52,395 bases of DNA from an uncultured Tissierellia bacterium (GCA_902489145.1 CABTYV010000002.1:1-52395), one strand, 5' to 3'. Shown: positions 1 through 8,728, numbered from the stretch's first letter. The notes: generated by a model not told the origin, from the letters alone. A program made the numbers and translations.

Positions 1-133
1 AGGCCGTTTTCCAGCCATAGAGATAGACCTTGAGCGCCGGTCCGCTGGCCAGGGGCAGATAGGTCTGGAGAAAAAGATTTTCCAACGGGGTGGTTCGAAA
101 ATCGACAGTCGATAGATCAAAGGACAGCTTCAT
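1..133 (-). CDS. DnaD/DnaB-like replication protein, N-terminal fragment (runs off the window)
   Basis: Only the first 44 codons are visible, reading from the ATG at 133 toward base 1. The start is supported by AGGAGGT seven bases upstream. The visible protein begins MKLSFDLSTVDFRTTPLEN and continues LPLASGPALKVYLYGWKTA. This resembles the N-terminal winged-helix region of clostridial DnaD-domain proteins, which have a 'vPLeNlFl.eYmp.A.G..vKVYLYg' pattern. Such proteins help load the replicative helicase. Its position directly behind dnaB, nine bases from the dnaB stop, fits that role. The C-terminal DnaD domain lies outside the window, so the call rests on this short stretch and on context. 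Confidence 0.6.
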   Translation of the reverse strand, partial: MKLSFDLSTVDFRTTPLENLFLQTYLPLASGPALKVYLYGWKTA

Positions 134-142
134 GCCTACCTC

Positions 143-1516
143 CTAACGCTGGGCCGGACCTGGGGAGTAGTCGACACTTTCAAAGAGCGTCTGCTCCTTT
201 CGGAAGTGAAGCTGGATCTTCCCCGTAGGACCGTTACGATGCTTGGCCACAATCACCTCCGTGATCCCCTGATTTTCCGTATCGGGATCGTAATAATCCT
301 CCCGGTACAGCAGCATCACCACGTCCGCGTCCTGCTCGATCGCGCCCGACTCCCGCATATCCGACATGACCGGGCGGGAGCCCTCCCGAGACTCGGTTTT
401 TCTCGAGAGCTGAGAAAGCGCCAGCACCGGGCAATTGAGCTCCTTGGCCAGGCCCTTGAGCCCCCTTGAAATGGTCGTAATCTCCTGCTGACGGTTGTCG
501 CTGCGCCTGGCATCGTCCGTCGTCATGAGCTGGAGATAATCCACCACCACCAGGTCCAATCCCCGTTCCATCTTCATCCGCCGGCACTTGGACCGCAGGC
601 TCTGGATGGAAAGGCTGGAGCTGTCATCGATGTAGAGGGGCAGCTCATTGAGCCGCTGGGCCCCTTCCATGAGCCGGTCCCAATCCTCCGCCTCCGGGAG
701 ATCGCCAGAGATGATCTGCTGGAGATTGAGGCCCGATGCCATCGCCAGGAGCCTTTGGGCCAGCTGGAGATTGGACATTTCCAGTGAAAAAATGGCCACT
801 CGGTAAGGATGCTGGCCCCCCTCCGTATAGCGGGCAGCGTGATAGGCCATATTGACCCCCAGCGAGGTCTTACCCATCGAAGGACGGGCCGCGAGCAGGA
901 CCAGGTCCGAGGGCTGAAGGCCAGAGAGCAGGTCATCCAAATCCCGGTAGCCCGTGGTCACCCCCGTGATCTTGCCCTGATTGACCGAGAGCGCGGAGGT
1001 CCGGGCAATGGTCTCCTGCATGGTTTCCGAAAGAGGACGCAGGCCCGTATAGATCCGGTTCTGGTTGATCTCCAGAAGCCTGGACTCCGCACCCTCCAGG
1101 ATGCTCTCCGGCAGTTCTTCACAGGAAGCAGCGCGTTCCCGGACCTCCTGTCCCAGGCCAATGAGGGCGCGCAGGAGGGCATTGTTTTTGACGATCTCGA
1201 TATAAGAGGTCAGGTTGGCCGAAAGAAAATCTGAATCTGCGACGGAAAACAGAAAATCCATGCCCCCAATTTCTTCAAAGGTCTTGCGCCGGGTTAGCTC
1301 ATCCTCCAGGGTCGCATAGTCAATCGGCCGATGGGTGGCTGAGAGCGCCAGCATCGCTTCGTAGAGCAGGGCGTGGGCCGGATGGTAAAAATCCTCCGGC
1401 GTGAGCTTTTGGCTGACCAGGGTGAGATCAGATCCCTTGCGAAAAATACAGCCCAGAACGGCCCGCTCTGCGTCGGGACTCGCAGGCAGGCTTTTGGGGC
1501 TTTCAACGGAGGCCAT
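143..1516 (-). CDS. dnaB: Replicative DNA helicase DnaB (DnaC of Bacillus)
   Basis: Hexameric 5'-3' helicase that unwinds the replication fork. The 457-residue length is usual. The N-terminal domain (about 10-110) opens with LPASPDAERAVLGCIF, typical of DnaB. The RecA-like domain has Walker A ARPSMGKTSLG near residue 212, the H1a glutamate region FSLEMS, Walker B VVVDYLQLM near 325, and the DnaB motifs SQLSRKTESR and DMRESGAIEQDAD. The start codon is one base after the rplI stop, so the two are probably translationally coupled; its own ribosome site (GAAGAAG) is weak. The order yybS-gdpP-rplI-dnaB matches Bacillus subtilis. No intein or other insertion is visible. Confidence 0.97.
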   Translation of the reverse strand: MASVESPKSLPASPDAERAVLGCIFRKGSDLTLVSQKLTPEDFYHPAHALLYEAMLALSATHRPIDYATLEDELTRRKTFEEIGGMDFLFSVADSDFLSANLTSYIEIVKNNALLRALIGLGQEVRERAASCEELPESILEGAESRLLEINQNRIYTGLRPLSETMQETIARTSALSVNQGKITGVTTGYRDLDDLLSGLQPSDLVLLAARPSMGKTSLGVNMAYHAARYTEGGQHPYRVAIFSLEMSNLQLAQRLLAMASGLNLQQIISGDLPEAEDWDRLMEGAQRLNELPLYIDDSSSLSIQSLRSKCRRMKMERGLDLVVVDYLQLMTTDDARRSDNRQQEITTISRGLKGLAKELNCPVLALSQLSRKTESREGSRPVMSDMRESGAIEQDADVVMLLYREDYYDPDTENQGITEVIVAKHRNGPTGKIQLHFRKEQTLFESVDYSPGPAQR

Positions 1517-1517
1517 C

Positions 1518-1964
1518 TTAGGCTTCTTCTATCGTGAGGGGGAGCCTGGCCACCATTTCCGGATAAATACGGATCTCCACCTGGTGGTGGCCCAGGCTTT
1601 TCAAGGGCTCGCTGATTTCGATCTTTTTCTTATCAATCTCCAGCCCCAGCTCCTTGTGGAGGGCGTCTGCAATATCCTGGGCCGTGACGGCCCCAAACAG
1701 CTTGCCCGATTCCCCGGCCTTGGCTTTTAAGGTCAGCTCGCTCTCCTCCAGCTTCTTCTGCAGGCGCAAGGCCTCCTGACGGCGCGCCTCCTCTTCCTTG
1801 GCCCGCTGTTTTTCCATGGCCCGCCATTTCTTAATGACCTCCGGCGTCGCCTGAAGGGCCAGTCCCTGCTTGGCCAAAAAATTCTGGAAATAACCAGTCT
1901 TCACATTGACCAGATCTCCCTTTTTTCCGGTTCCCTGTACATCCTCAAGCAGTATGACTTTCAT
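1518..1964 (-). CDS. rplI: 50S ribosomal protein L9
   Basis: Ribosomal large-subunit protein L9, 148 residues from the chosen start. The sequence begins MKVILLEDVQGTGKKGDLV, the canonical L9 N-terminal domain, followed by the signature region VKTGYFQNFLAKQGLA. Then comes the long connecting helix, rich in K, E, R and A (about residues 45-75), and the C-terminal domain with GKLFGAVTAQDIADAL. An upstream in-frame start would add six residues, but GAGGAGG lies correctly before the ATG at 1964, so that one is used. The gene overlaps the end of gdpP by 20 bases, consistent with coupled translation in one operon. Confidence 0.97.
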   Translation of the reverse strand: MKVILLEDVQGTGKKGDLVNVKTGYFQNFLAKQGLALQATPEVIKKWRAMEKQRAKEEEARRQEALRLQKKLEESELTLKAKAGESGKLFGAVTAQDIADALHKELGLEIDKKKIEISEPLKSLGHHQVEIRIYPEMVARLPLTIEEA

Positions 1965-3963
1965 TGGCTTCCTCCTCTTCAAAATAGTGATGAATGGCTG
2001 TCTTTAATTGCTCCTCCGCCTGGTCCATGGTCCCATCGAGCTGGGTCGCTGAGGCGGTCAAGTGGCCCCCGCCCCCCAGGGCCTCCATGATCAGCTGAAC
2101 CGAAATATCCCCAAAGGAGCGGGCTGAAATATGGATCCGATCATCGGCGTAGCACAGGACAAAGGAGGCTTTGACCCCCCGGATCCCCAAAAGCTCATCG
2201 GCAGCCTGCGAAGCGACCAGCGTGGATCCTTCGACCTCATGTTCAAAACGAGAAATCATGATCTCATGTTCAAATTGCTGGGCCCGTGCCAAAATCTCGG
2301 CCCGGTAGCGGGTCAGGGTAAAATCATCCTGGAAAAGCTGTTTGATCACAATGGAATCCGCGCCCTGCTGCTTCAAATAGGCAGCCGCTTCAAAGGTTCT
2401 CGTCCCTGTCTGATAGTAGAAGCCCTTGGTATCGACCGTGATCCCGGCCAATAAGGCCTCTGCCACAACGGTGGGCAGGTTGGGCCGGTTGTCCAAATAG
2501 GAAATCAACTCCGTCACCATCTCGCTCGCCGAGGAGGCGTAGGGTTCAATGTAGGAAATTTCTGCGTTTTTGATATAATCCTGCCCCCGTCGGTGGTGGT
2601 CAATGATAATGATGCGGTTACCCTCGTCCAAGAGCGCCGGCGCCGCAGCCGAGTCATGGCGGTGGTTATCCACGACGACCACGAGCGAAGCGGCCGTCCG
2701 CCGGTCCAGCGCCTCTTCGCTATTTAGAAAGAGGCGTTTTGCCCCAGGCAGGTCCTTCATCACCTTCTGGTAGAGGTTCTCGATCGCCGGGGTTACCTCA
2801 TTGAGGACGATGTGAGCCTCCACGCCCGCACTCTGGGCAAAAACCACCATGCCCAGGCAGGTCCCCAAGGAATCCATATCCGGATTGTCGTGGCCCATGA
2901 TGAAAACCTGATCCGAATTCATCACAAAGCTACGAATGGTATTGGACATCACCCGGGCCTTGACCTTGGTGAAGCGCTGGGTGGCCTGATTTTTCCCACC
3001 CACATAGGAGAGATCGTCGCCCGATTTGAGTACGGCCTGGTCCCCGCCCCGCGAGAGGGCAATGTCCATCGCCTGGCGCGACTCATTCCAGAGCTCAAGC
3101 GGCGTAAAGGCCCCATAGGCGATGCCCATGGACAGGGTCGGGGCAATGGAGGTCCCCTCCACCGTCTTAATCTCCTCCAGGAGGTGGAAATGGTCCTGTT
3201 TCATCTGGTCCAGCTGCGCCTGGGTGGTCAGAAGCGCATAACGCTCGCTCTCATATTTGATGCATACCGCCTGATAGTGGTGGGCAAAAGCATTGATCAT
3301 CCGGTCAATCTGGGCCGTCAACAGGGGACGGTCTGCTTCCACCAGCTTGGAGCGAACCTCATCATAATTGTCGAAGAAGAGCGAACAAACCACCATCTGG
3401 TTGTCCGCATACAGGCTGGCCAGCTCCTCTTCCCGACTCTTGTCCACTCCATAGAGCAGAAAGAGACAATCCTCCGGATCGTCCGAGCTTCTGTTATGGT
3501 AAAAAGCAAATTGCTGCTCCCCCACGGTAAGCTCGATGGGCCCCTTCTGATCCTCCAGAAGCTCCGGCGAAATCTCCCCCATCACACTGGTGACCGGCTG
3601 GCCCAAAGCCGAGCTGCTAATTTTAAAAATTTCCTTAAAAAGCGAATTGTACCAAAGAAATTGGCCGGACTCGTTGAAGACCGCCATGGGGAAGGGCATG
3701 CGGAAAATCGCATTTTTGGTGATCTCCTCAAAGTTCGCATCCATCCGCTCTACAGCCATGCGGGCGCGGCTCTGCGCATCCTTTTCCGTCCGGTAGCCAT
3801 GGACGAAGCAGGCACCCGTAACCACAAGGCCAAAAAGACCTGCCAGGGGATGGAGCAGAAAGAGGAGGAGGGCCAGAGGCAGGCAGGCGATGGGCGAAAA
3901 AAGCAGACGCGCCTGGGCAATCTTGATCGGTTCATGATTTTTATTCTTTTTCTGTTTGGACAT
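1945..3963 (-). CDS. gdpP: Cyclic-di-AMP phosphodiesterase GdpP (YybT), membrane-bound DHH protein
   Basis: Hydrolyses c-di-AMP to pApA and so sets the level of this second messenger, which controls potassium and osmolyte balance and cell-wall stress. The 672 residues show the full family layout. Two N-terminal membrane segments (about 20-57) are followed by a PAS-like domain (about 85-165) and a degenerate GGDEF domain ending in RGGDQAV (about 175-310). Next are the DHH domain with GHDNPDMDSLG and the signature IDHHRRG (about 350-500), and a DHHA1 domain with GGGGHLTASA near 640. The metal-binding Asp and His residues of both motifs are present, so it should be active. It lies three bases after yybS. 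Confidence 0.95.
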   Translation of the reverse strand: MSKQKKNKNHEPIKIAQARLLFSPIACLPLALLLFLLHPLAGLFGLVVTGACFVHGYRTEKDAQSRARMAVERMDANFEEITKNAIFRMPFPMAVFNESGQFLWYNSLFKEIFKISSSALGQPVTSVMGEISPELLEDQKGPIELTVGEQQFAFYHNRSSDDPEDCLFLLYGVDKSREEELASLYADNQMVVCSLFFDNYDEVRSKLVEADRPLLTAQIDRMINAFAHHYQAVCIKYESERYALLTTQAQLDQMKQDHFHLLEEIKTVEGTSIAPTLSMGIAYGAFTPLELWNESRQAMDIALSRGGDQAVLKSGDDLSYVGGKNQATQRFTKVKARVMSNTIRSFVMNSDQVFIMGHDNPDMDSLGTCLGMVVFAQSAGVEAHIVLNEVTPAIENLYQKVMKDLPGAKRLFLNSEEALDRRTAASLVVVVDNHRHDSAAAPALLDEGNRIIIIDHHRRGQDYIKNAEISYIEPYASSASEMVTELISYLDNRPNLPTVVAEALLAGITVDTKGFYYQTGTRTFEAAAYLKQQGADSIVIKQLFQDDFTLTRYRAEILARAQQFEHEIMISRFEHEVEGSTLVASQAADELLGIRGVKASFVLCYADDRIHISARSFGDISVQLIMEALGGGGHLTASATQLDGTMDQAEEQLKTAIHHYFEEEEANESHTA

Positions 3964-3966
3964 GGT

Positions 3967-4890
3967 TTATCCTCGCTCTCTCATCCGCGTTCGAAACTGG
4001 CCCAAGCCATCTGCCAGTCCCAAAAATAGGAAGAAGGGCAAGGGCAGGACCAAAAAAGAGATCAGGGCATACAAAATCAGGCGGCCCAGCCAATGGATCA
4101 TTCGTTTTTGAAAGCGGGCATCCAAAAACCCTAATCCATTGAACACCAACAAAAACAGGCTGACCAAAAAAAAGCTGGAGTTGGACAGGCGGTCAGGGAA
4201 AAGCAGCAGCAGGGCCGCTGGAAGGCCCACCAGGACCAGAACCAGCGGACGTGGCAGGTTGAAATCAGCCAGAGCCATCGGGACGACGCCCTGCCCCCGC
4301 AAGGCCATATGGCTGATCAGGCCCGTCAGAAGGGCCGTCAAAAGACCGGATACATAGAGCAAACCTGGTATGGCGTGGAGCAGCACGTCCATGGCCAGAG
4401 AAAACTGATACTCCAGGCTCGGCTGGTCAGCTTCCGCCATATGGTTCAATATTTCCTTCCATTGGCTCGAAATGGTACTTTGAACCTGCGATTCGATCTC
4501 CGAGAAGATCGGCGTCCCACTGGCTCGACTGACAAAATAAAGCTGTAAGAGGGCGCAGGCAAAGAGTACCAGCGAGGTCAAGAGGATCTCATGAACCGGC
4601 GCTAGTTTTTTTCGAATGGCCAGGCCCATGGCGCAGGCGGCGGGCAGGACAATGAGCGCTTCCAGCAACGCCTGTTTGGGTCCCACCAAAAGGGAGGCCA
4701 CCAACACACAGCCCCCCATGGAAAGGCCGGTCCAGCCCCATCCTTCAGCCGCCAGCAGGGTGACAAAGGGGAAAAAAAGGAAAAGCCGAGCCAGCGTGAC
4801 ATATTGGGCCATATAGAAAAGGCCCACCGTCAGCACGGCCGCAAACAAGGCATTGATGGGCCCCGATGATTTTTTTGATATCCAATGCAT
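3967..4890 (-). CDS. YybS/DUF2232 family multi-pass membrane protein
   Basis: A 307-residue, very hydrophobic protein with about eight predicted membrane segments separated by short loops and one larger polar loop near residues 135-165. It matches the DUF2232 (YybS) family in size and by its fixed place directly before gdpP, as in Bacillus subtilis. The function of the family is unknown; an S-component-like transport or assembly role has been suggested from its fold but is not shown here. I chose the ATG at 4890 (MHWISKK) because AAGGAG sits six bases before it; the ATG at 4896 would touch the ribosome site. Confidence 0.8.
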   Translation of the reverse strand: MHWISKKSSGPINALFAAVLTVGLFYMAQYVTLARLFLFFPFVTLLAAEGWGWTGLSMGGCVLVASLLVGPKQALLEALIVLPAACAMGLAIRKKLAPVHEILLTSLVLFACALLQLYFVSRASGTPIFSEIESQVQSTISSQWKEILNHMAEADQPSLEYQFSLAMDVLLHAIPGLLYVSGLLTALLTGLISHMALRGQGVVPMALADFNLPRPLVLVLVGLPAALLLLFPDRLSNSSFFLVSLFLLVFNGLGFLDARFQKRMIHWLGRLILYALISFLVLPLPFFLFLGLADGLGQFRTRMRERG

Positions 4891-4944
4891 AGTCATCTCC
4901 TTGGCCCTATTTTAACACAAGGCCCCCTCAGGCGCTTCTCCTGA

Positions 4945-5361
4945 TCACAAAAGCGCTTGGGCCAACCGCTCATCGATCTCCTCCACCTGGCATTGCACGC
5001 GTTCCAGCATGCGAAGGGTTTCTTTGATCTCACCCTGCACACGAAGATCCGTAAAGAGGTTGTCAAAAAAAAGATCAAATACCTGATCCCCCATCGTATT
5101 GCTGATGGACTCCGGCAGGGCCATGTGAACATCGGAAAGCTCCTTCGATAAATGGCAGAAGGCCTCCTGGAGCTCTTCCATGGCCGCATTCGCTTCCCGA
5201 ATCCGCCGTCGCTTCATCCAGCTCGCAAAAAATTCTCCTCCAATCATATCCCAAATGCCCCAATTGCGGGCCTTCGTCAGGGCCTGGATGGCCCGATCCA
5301 ACAGATGTAGCACTAGCTGGGCTGCGGCTTTTGCTTCCTGGAGCTCTTTTTGATCCTGCAT
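4945..5361 (-). CDS. Small soluble protein of unknown function with a conserved RNWGIWDMIGG motif
   Basis: A 138-residue protein with no signal peptide and no membrane segment. It is strongly helical and rich in Glu, Ala and Lys, with likely coiled-coil stretches at both ends (about 3-30 and 105-135). The central block ARNWGIWDMIGG, followed by a basic stretch with KRRRIREA, looks conserved and resembles uncharacterised Bacillota proteins, but I cannot name a function. The longer upstream start is unlikely because GGAAAGAGAAAGG precedes the ATG at 5361. It sits between dtd and yybS on the same strand and probably belongs to that transcript. Confidence 0.7.
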   Translation of the reverse strand: MQDQKELQEAKAAAQLVLHLLDRAIQALTKARNWGIWDMIGGEFFASWMKRRRIREANAAMEELQEAFCHLSKELSDVHMALPESISNTMGDQVFDLFFDNLFTDLRVQGEIKETLRMLERVQCQVEEIDERLAQALL

Positions 5362-5442
5362 CCTTTCTCTTTCCTTTCTTCGGCCATATAGAAGTTCAGG
5401 GGATCCCAAATGGCGAGTCAGTCCTGCCATTCGCCCATCGAT

Positions 5443-5889
5443 CTAGAACTGGTCGGTGTCCAACCAGATCGTAAAGGGGCCTTCATTGACCAGGCGCACC
5501 TGCATATCTGCGCCAAATTGCCCGGAGGCCAGGTCTGGCACATCGAGCCTCGCGCGCGCGACAAAAGCCTCATACAGCGCTTTTCCAAGGGCCGGGGGTG
5601 CTGCCGAGGTAAAGGATGGCCGATTGCCCTTGCGAAAGTCTCCATACAAGGTAAACTGGGAGACGATCAGGCATTGGCCGCCCACCCGTGAAAGGTCCCA
5701 GTTGGTCTTGCCGGTATCGTCGGGGAATACCCGCAATTTGAAAATTTTAGTCCAAAGGCGTTCCACCTCCTCTGGGCCATCCTCCGGCCCAACGCCTAAA
5801 AAAATCAAGAACCCCCGGTCTATGGCTGCGATGGACTGGCCGTCCACCCAAACCGAGGCCTCTGAAACACATTGAATCAGCGCCCGCAT
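5443..5889 (-). CDS. dtd: D-aminoacyl-tRNA deacylase
   Basis: Removes D-amino acids (and glycine misloaded on tRNA-Ala) from tRNA, protecting translation. The 148-residue length is exact for the family. It starts MRALIQCVSEASVWVDG, and the active-site motifs are present: SQFTLYGD near residue 78, RPSFTSAAPP near 90, and the C-terminal NEGPFTIWLDT, where most members have NxGPVT. The ATG at 5889 is preceded by AAGGAGG. It is divergent from the ArsR-type gene and appears to be the first gene of the minus-strand operon running to dnaB. Confidence 0.94.
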   Translation of the reverse strand: MRALIQCVSEASVWVDGQSIAAIDRGFLIFLGVGPEDGPEEVERLWTKIFKLRVFPDDTGKTNWDLSRVGGQCLIVSQFTLYGDFRKGNRPSFTSAAPPALGKALYEAFVARARLDVPDLASGQFGADMQVRLVNEGPFTIWLDTDQF

Positions 5890-5910
5890 CCTGCCTCCTT
5901 ACACAATTTA

Positions 5911-5945
5911 TTGAGATTGTCCTGCTATCCTGCTTAGTATACTAA
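5911..5945 (+). promoter_or_regulatory. Candidate promoter and autoregulatory operator of the ArsR-type gene
   Basis: TTGAGA at 5911-5916 and TAGTAT at 5935-5940 are separated by 18 bases and give a plausible sigma-A promoter reading toward the regulator gene. The -10 box lies inside a perfect 12-base palindrome, TTAGTATACTAA (5934-5945). A repressor dimer bound there would block the promoter. The site also lies in front of divergent dtd. Confidence 0.5.
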
Positions 5946-5974
5946 AAGGCGTCCTTTCAGAAAAGGAGTAGACC

Positions 5975-6310
5975 ATGACTGAACCCAAACCAACTCTCGC
6001 CCCGACCAACCATGAAGACCTGGCCGCTTTTTTCTCCATCCTGGGCGATCCAACTCGTTTACAAATTTTATATGAAATCAAAAACGGCGAAAAAAATGTG
6101 AGCGACCTATCCGACCGCCTGCACCTGAGCATCTCCGCCATCTCCCACCAGCTGAAGCTCCTGCGGGATCACGATCTGGTTCGTGTTCGTCGGGCGGGAA
6201 AATATTCCTATTACCGGATCAGCGATGACCATGTGCGCTATATCATCCAGGTGGGCCAGGACCATTTGGCCGAGCCGGCGGAGACGAAGAAAAGTGGCCG
6301 GCTGGGCTAA
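5975..6310 (+). CDS. ArsR/SmtB-family metal-responsive transcriptional repressor (zinc type by its alpha-5 site)
   Basis: A 111-residue winged-helix regulator: FFSILGDPTRLQILYEI, then the recognition helix region SISAISHQLKLLRDHDLV and the wing RRAGKYSYYRIS. The ArsR-type CxC site (ELCVCDL) is absent; that position reads NVSDLSDRL. At the C-terminal dimer helix it carries D-D-H, ten residues, H, two residues, E. This matches the SmtB/CzrA alpha-5 zinc site pattern D-x-H-(x10)-H-x2-E/H. I infer release from DNA by zinc or a similar divalent metal. No metal transporter lies beside it, so its targets other than itself are unknown. AAAAGGAG precedes the ATG. Confidence 0.88.
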   Translation: MTEPKPTLAPTNHEDLAAFFSILGDPTRLQILYEIKNGEKNVSDLSDRLHLSISAISHQLKLLRDHDLVRVRRAGKYSYYRISDDHVRYIIQVGQDHLAEPAETKKSGRLG

Positions 6311-6317
6311 TTGATAG

Positions 6318-6358
6318 AAAAAAAAGGAACTCGGGCGGCATGCCCGGGTTCCTTTTTT
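6318..6358. terminator. Bidirectional intrinsic terminator between the ArsR-type gene and pckA
   Basis: Inverted repeat AAGGAACTCGGGC / GCCCGGGTTCCTT around a short GGCAT loop, with A-runs on one side and T-runs on the other. It can end both converging transcripts. Confidence 0.9.
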
Positions 6359-6370
6359 GGGTCATTTTGT

Positions 6371-8011
6371 CTATTTTTTCAATGCCTTGATCACCGCATC
6401 CAGGGCCTGAGTGGCTTCCTCCGGCAGCTGGTTAAAGTCATTGAGGGTGGCGATATAGTCGCGCTTGACCTCAAAGGAATGAACAGCCTTCTCCACATAA
6501 TCCGCCGCCTGCTCCTCCGGACGGAAGCCTTCGACCGGCAGATAGTCAAACTCCGAAAGGCCCAGCCAGGGCTGCCAGCTGGCCCGATCCTCGACCAGCG
6601 CTTCAATGACGCCCAGGGTGACCTCCTTGGGAATCTTTTTGTCCATATAGAAGCCGGTGTTGAGGATATAGCAGTCCGTATCATTTTCTAGCAGCTCTTT
6701 GAACTTCTGATAGTCATTGGCCAGGGGATAGGTCCGGAAGGGGTTGGCATAGGGCTCAATGACCAGCTTGGAGGGATCGACCCCCTTGGCCAGGCGCTCC
6801 GCCGAAGTCCGCTTGGTCGAGAGGGTCGCCCCCATGAGGGTCCCTAAGACCTTGGAATTGATCCGTAAAAGCGGTGGCAGGGTCGGATCCTTCATGATCC
6901 AGAAGATGGCGTCTATGGGATTGGACAGGCGATCCACCCGGTTGGGCGACCAGAGCTTGGATTTGATGGCGCGGCCGTTGCCGTTTCGAATATCCTGGGT
7001 AATGGGAACGATCCGCCCGTCCTCATCCCGCATGGCTCCGCAGTTTTGCAGGGTGAGCAGGTACTTGTTGTCGGGGCTGTCGGTGGGATAGTCCTGTGTT
7101 TTATCAAAATAGGTGGGCTCCATGGCGATGGCATATTTTTCCTTGACGTTGATAATGAAGGCGTCATCATGGAGGATTTTGATCTCATACTTCCCATCAT
7201 GCTTGGCATGGGTAATGGTCGATTTGCCGGAACCGGACAGGCCAAAGACCGCCATGGTGTAGGGCTTCTCCCCTTCTCTCAGAATGGTCTTGGAGCCACC
7301 GTGGCAGGAGGCGTACCCGTTTCGGTTGGCAATGGACCAGGCCAGGGTCAGGGTCCCCTTCTTGTGTTCGCCGAAATAGCGCATCCCGAGGAGGGCTGCA
7401 CAGTTGTGGTCACTATCGAAATAGGTCAGGCCCATGGGATGATCAGGATGGGACCATTGGGGCTGGGAGAAGACGTAGATATCGGTCTCGTCGATGGGCT
7501 TGGAGGCTTCATACATCTTTTCATATTCGGTGGTCAGGGGCTGGAAATTGAGCATCCAGTTATATAAAAGCATTTCCTCGCCTTCTGGCAGGAGGAGGTG
7601 GGCCCGCACCATAAAGTCTTCATTGAGACCGATGACCGTCTGCGCGTGATAGAGCTTCTTCCAGCGAGAATCATAGACTGCATCCATGACCTTTTTATTT
7701 AAATCGGACGGATCCACTCCTTCAAAGCCCGAGATCCGCCGGGCGGCGGCCGCTCGGCCCGTGACCGAACCGTCATTGAGCAGGAGGACCTTGGAGCCCC
7801 GTCTGAGGCCCATGGTCTCTGGCTGGTAAATATCCAAATCCGTCACGACTGCGCCGGGGCTCTTGACGGCCAAATCATAGGCCGTCTGCAGATCATTGAC
7901 CTCCACTACATTGTTGCCAAAAAAGGGCGTCATGACAATGGCCCGCAGAGCGGATATTTTTGCATTGTCCTTGTTGATCTCGGAACGTTTCATTCCATTG
8001 ATTGTTGCCAT
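6371..8011 (-). CDS. pckA: Phosphoenolpyruvate carboxykinase, ATP-type family
   Basis: Interconverts oxaloacetate plus ATP with phosphoenolpyruvate plus CO2 plus ADP in the cytosol. In fermenters it may run toward oxaloacetate. The 546-residue protein has the P-loop FGLSGSGKSTITHAKH near residue 255, where the E. coli enzyme has GLSGTGKTT, and the metal-binding segment LHDDAF shortly after. Further conserved blocks are WSPNRVDRLSNPIDAIFWI and, near 475, the C-terminal enzyme core. It is a divergent clostridial branch of the family. The start at 8011 has GAGGAGG upstream. It is monocistronic, ending at the shared terminator. Confidence 0.88.
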   Translation of the reverse strand: MATINGMKRSEINKDNAKISALRAIVMTPFFGNNVVEVNDLQTAYDLAVKSPGAVVTDLDIYQPETMGLRRGSKVLLLNDGSVTGRAAAARRISGFEGVDPSDLNKKVMDAVYDSRWKKLYHAQTVIGLNEDFMVRAHLLLPEGEEMLLYNWMLNFQPLTTEYEKMYEASKPIDETDIYVFSQPQWSHPDHPMGLTYFDSDHNCAALLGMRYFGEHKKGTLTLAWSIANRNGYASCHGGSKTILREGEKPYTMAVFGLSGSGKSTITHAKHDGKYEIKILHDDAFIINVKEKYAIAMEPTYFDKTQDYPTDSPDNKYLLTLQNCGAMRDEDGRIVPITQDIRNGNGRAIKSKLWSPNRVDRLSNPIDAIFWIMKDPTLPPLLRINSKVLGTLMGATLSTKRTSAERLAKGVDPSKLVIEPYANPFRTYPLANDYQKFKELLENDTDCYILNTGFYMDKKIPKEVTLGVIEALVEDRASWQPWLGLSEFDYLPVEGFRPEEQAADYVEKAVHSFEVKRDYIATLNDFNQLPEEATQALDAVIKALKK

Positions 8012-8270
8012 ACCTTTTCCTCCTCAGAAATTCCATGCCAATCGATTTGCTGGGATCAGCTTAGCGAAAGAGAGACTATCTTGAGTCAAATCCGAAAAAT
8101 TCACGCTTTGCAAGGCCTGCCTTCCGAAAGAGAAGGAAGGAGCAAGCGTTCCTCTCCCCCATTATATCCTTTTCACAAGAGGGGACAAGCATCTGGAAAA
8201 GAACCACCCTTTCCTTACAAAAAAAGTTTATTCCTTTGCTACAATAGGAAAAATAGAAAGGCGGTGTCGT

Positions 8271-8728
8271 ATGGTCACAAACGCATCGATTGGAAAAAAG
8301 GCGTCACCAGTTACACCACAAAAAAACCAGCCGGAGGCTCAAAAGCCGGCTGGCAAAAATAATCTGATCGTAGAAGTGCTCAATGCCCTCACCCATGGGG
8401 TGGGCGTCGCCGTGGGGATCCTTTTTCTCGTCCTGCGCATCTTTGACCATGTGGCCATCTATCTTTTTATCGCCGGCATCTTTACCCCTGGCATCCTTTT
8501 GCTGTTAACCGGGCGCAGTCGCATCCTCTTTCTGGTTGTGATCTGGGCGCTGGCCATGTCTTTAAAGTCGTGACCTATGGCCAATATGACCGTTTTAAGA
8601 AAATCACAGTCGGGCTCTACATTGCCATGGGCTGGTTGGGTCTGCTCTTTCTGAGGCCCATCCTCCAGCGAGGCCTCTGGCAATTCTTTCTATATTTGAC
8701 CGGAGTCGGAGTGCCCTTTGGCCTTTAG
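8271..8728 (+). pseudogene. Decayed hemolysin-III (YqfA/HlyIII) family membrane protein gene
   Basis: The first frame begins at the ATG at 8271 after GGCGGTG and gives VEVLNALTHGVGVAVGILFLVL, the first HlyIII membrane helix. It then jumps straight to FDHVAIYLFIAGIFTPGILLL, the later family motif. The roughly 45 residues normally between these, including the second helix and its YH motif, are missing in frame. A stop follows at about 8573. One base out of frame, from about 8548, the family sequence resumes with GHVFKVVTYGQYDRFKKITV and a GWLGLLFL helix, and stops at 8728 without the usual C-terminal glycine-rich helix. So the gene has an internal deletion, a frameshift and a truncated end. A functional product is unlikely. 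Confidence 0.75.

Noticed and set aside
2812..4029. A 405-codon plus-strand open frame opposite gdpP
   Set aside because: The minus-strand protein is an unmistakable GdpP; the plus frame has shadow composition and no family motif.
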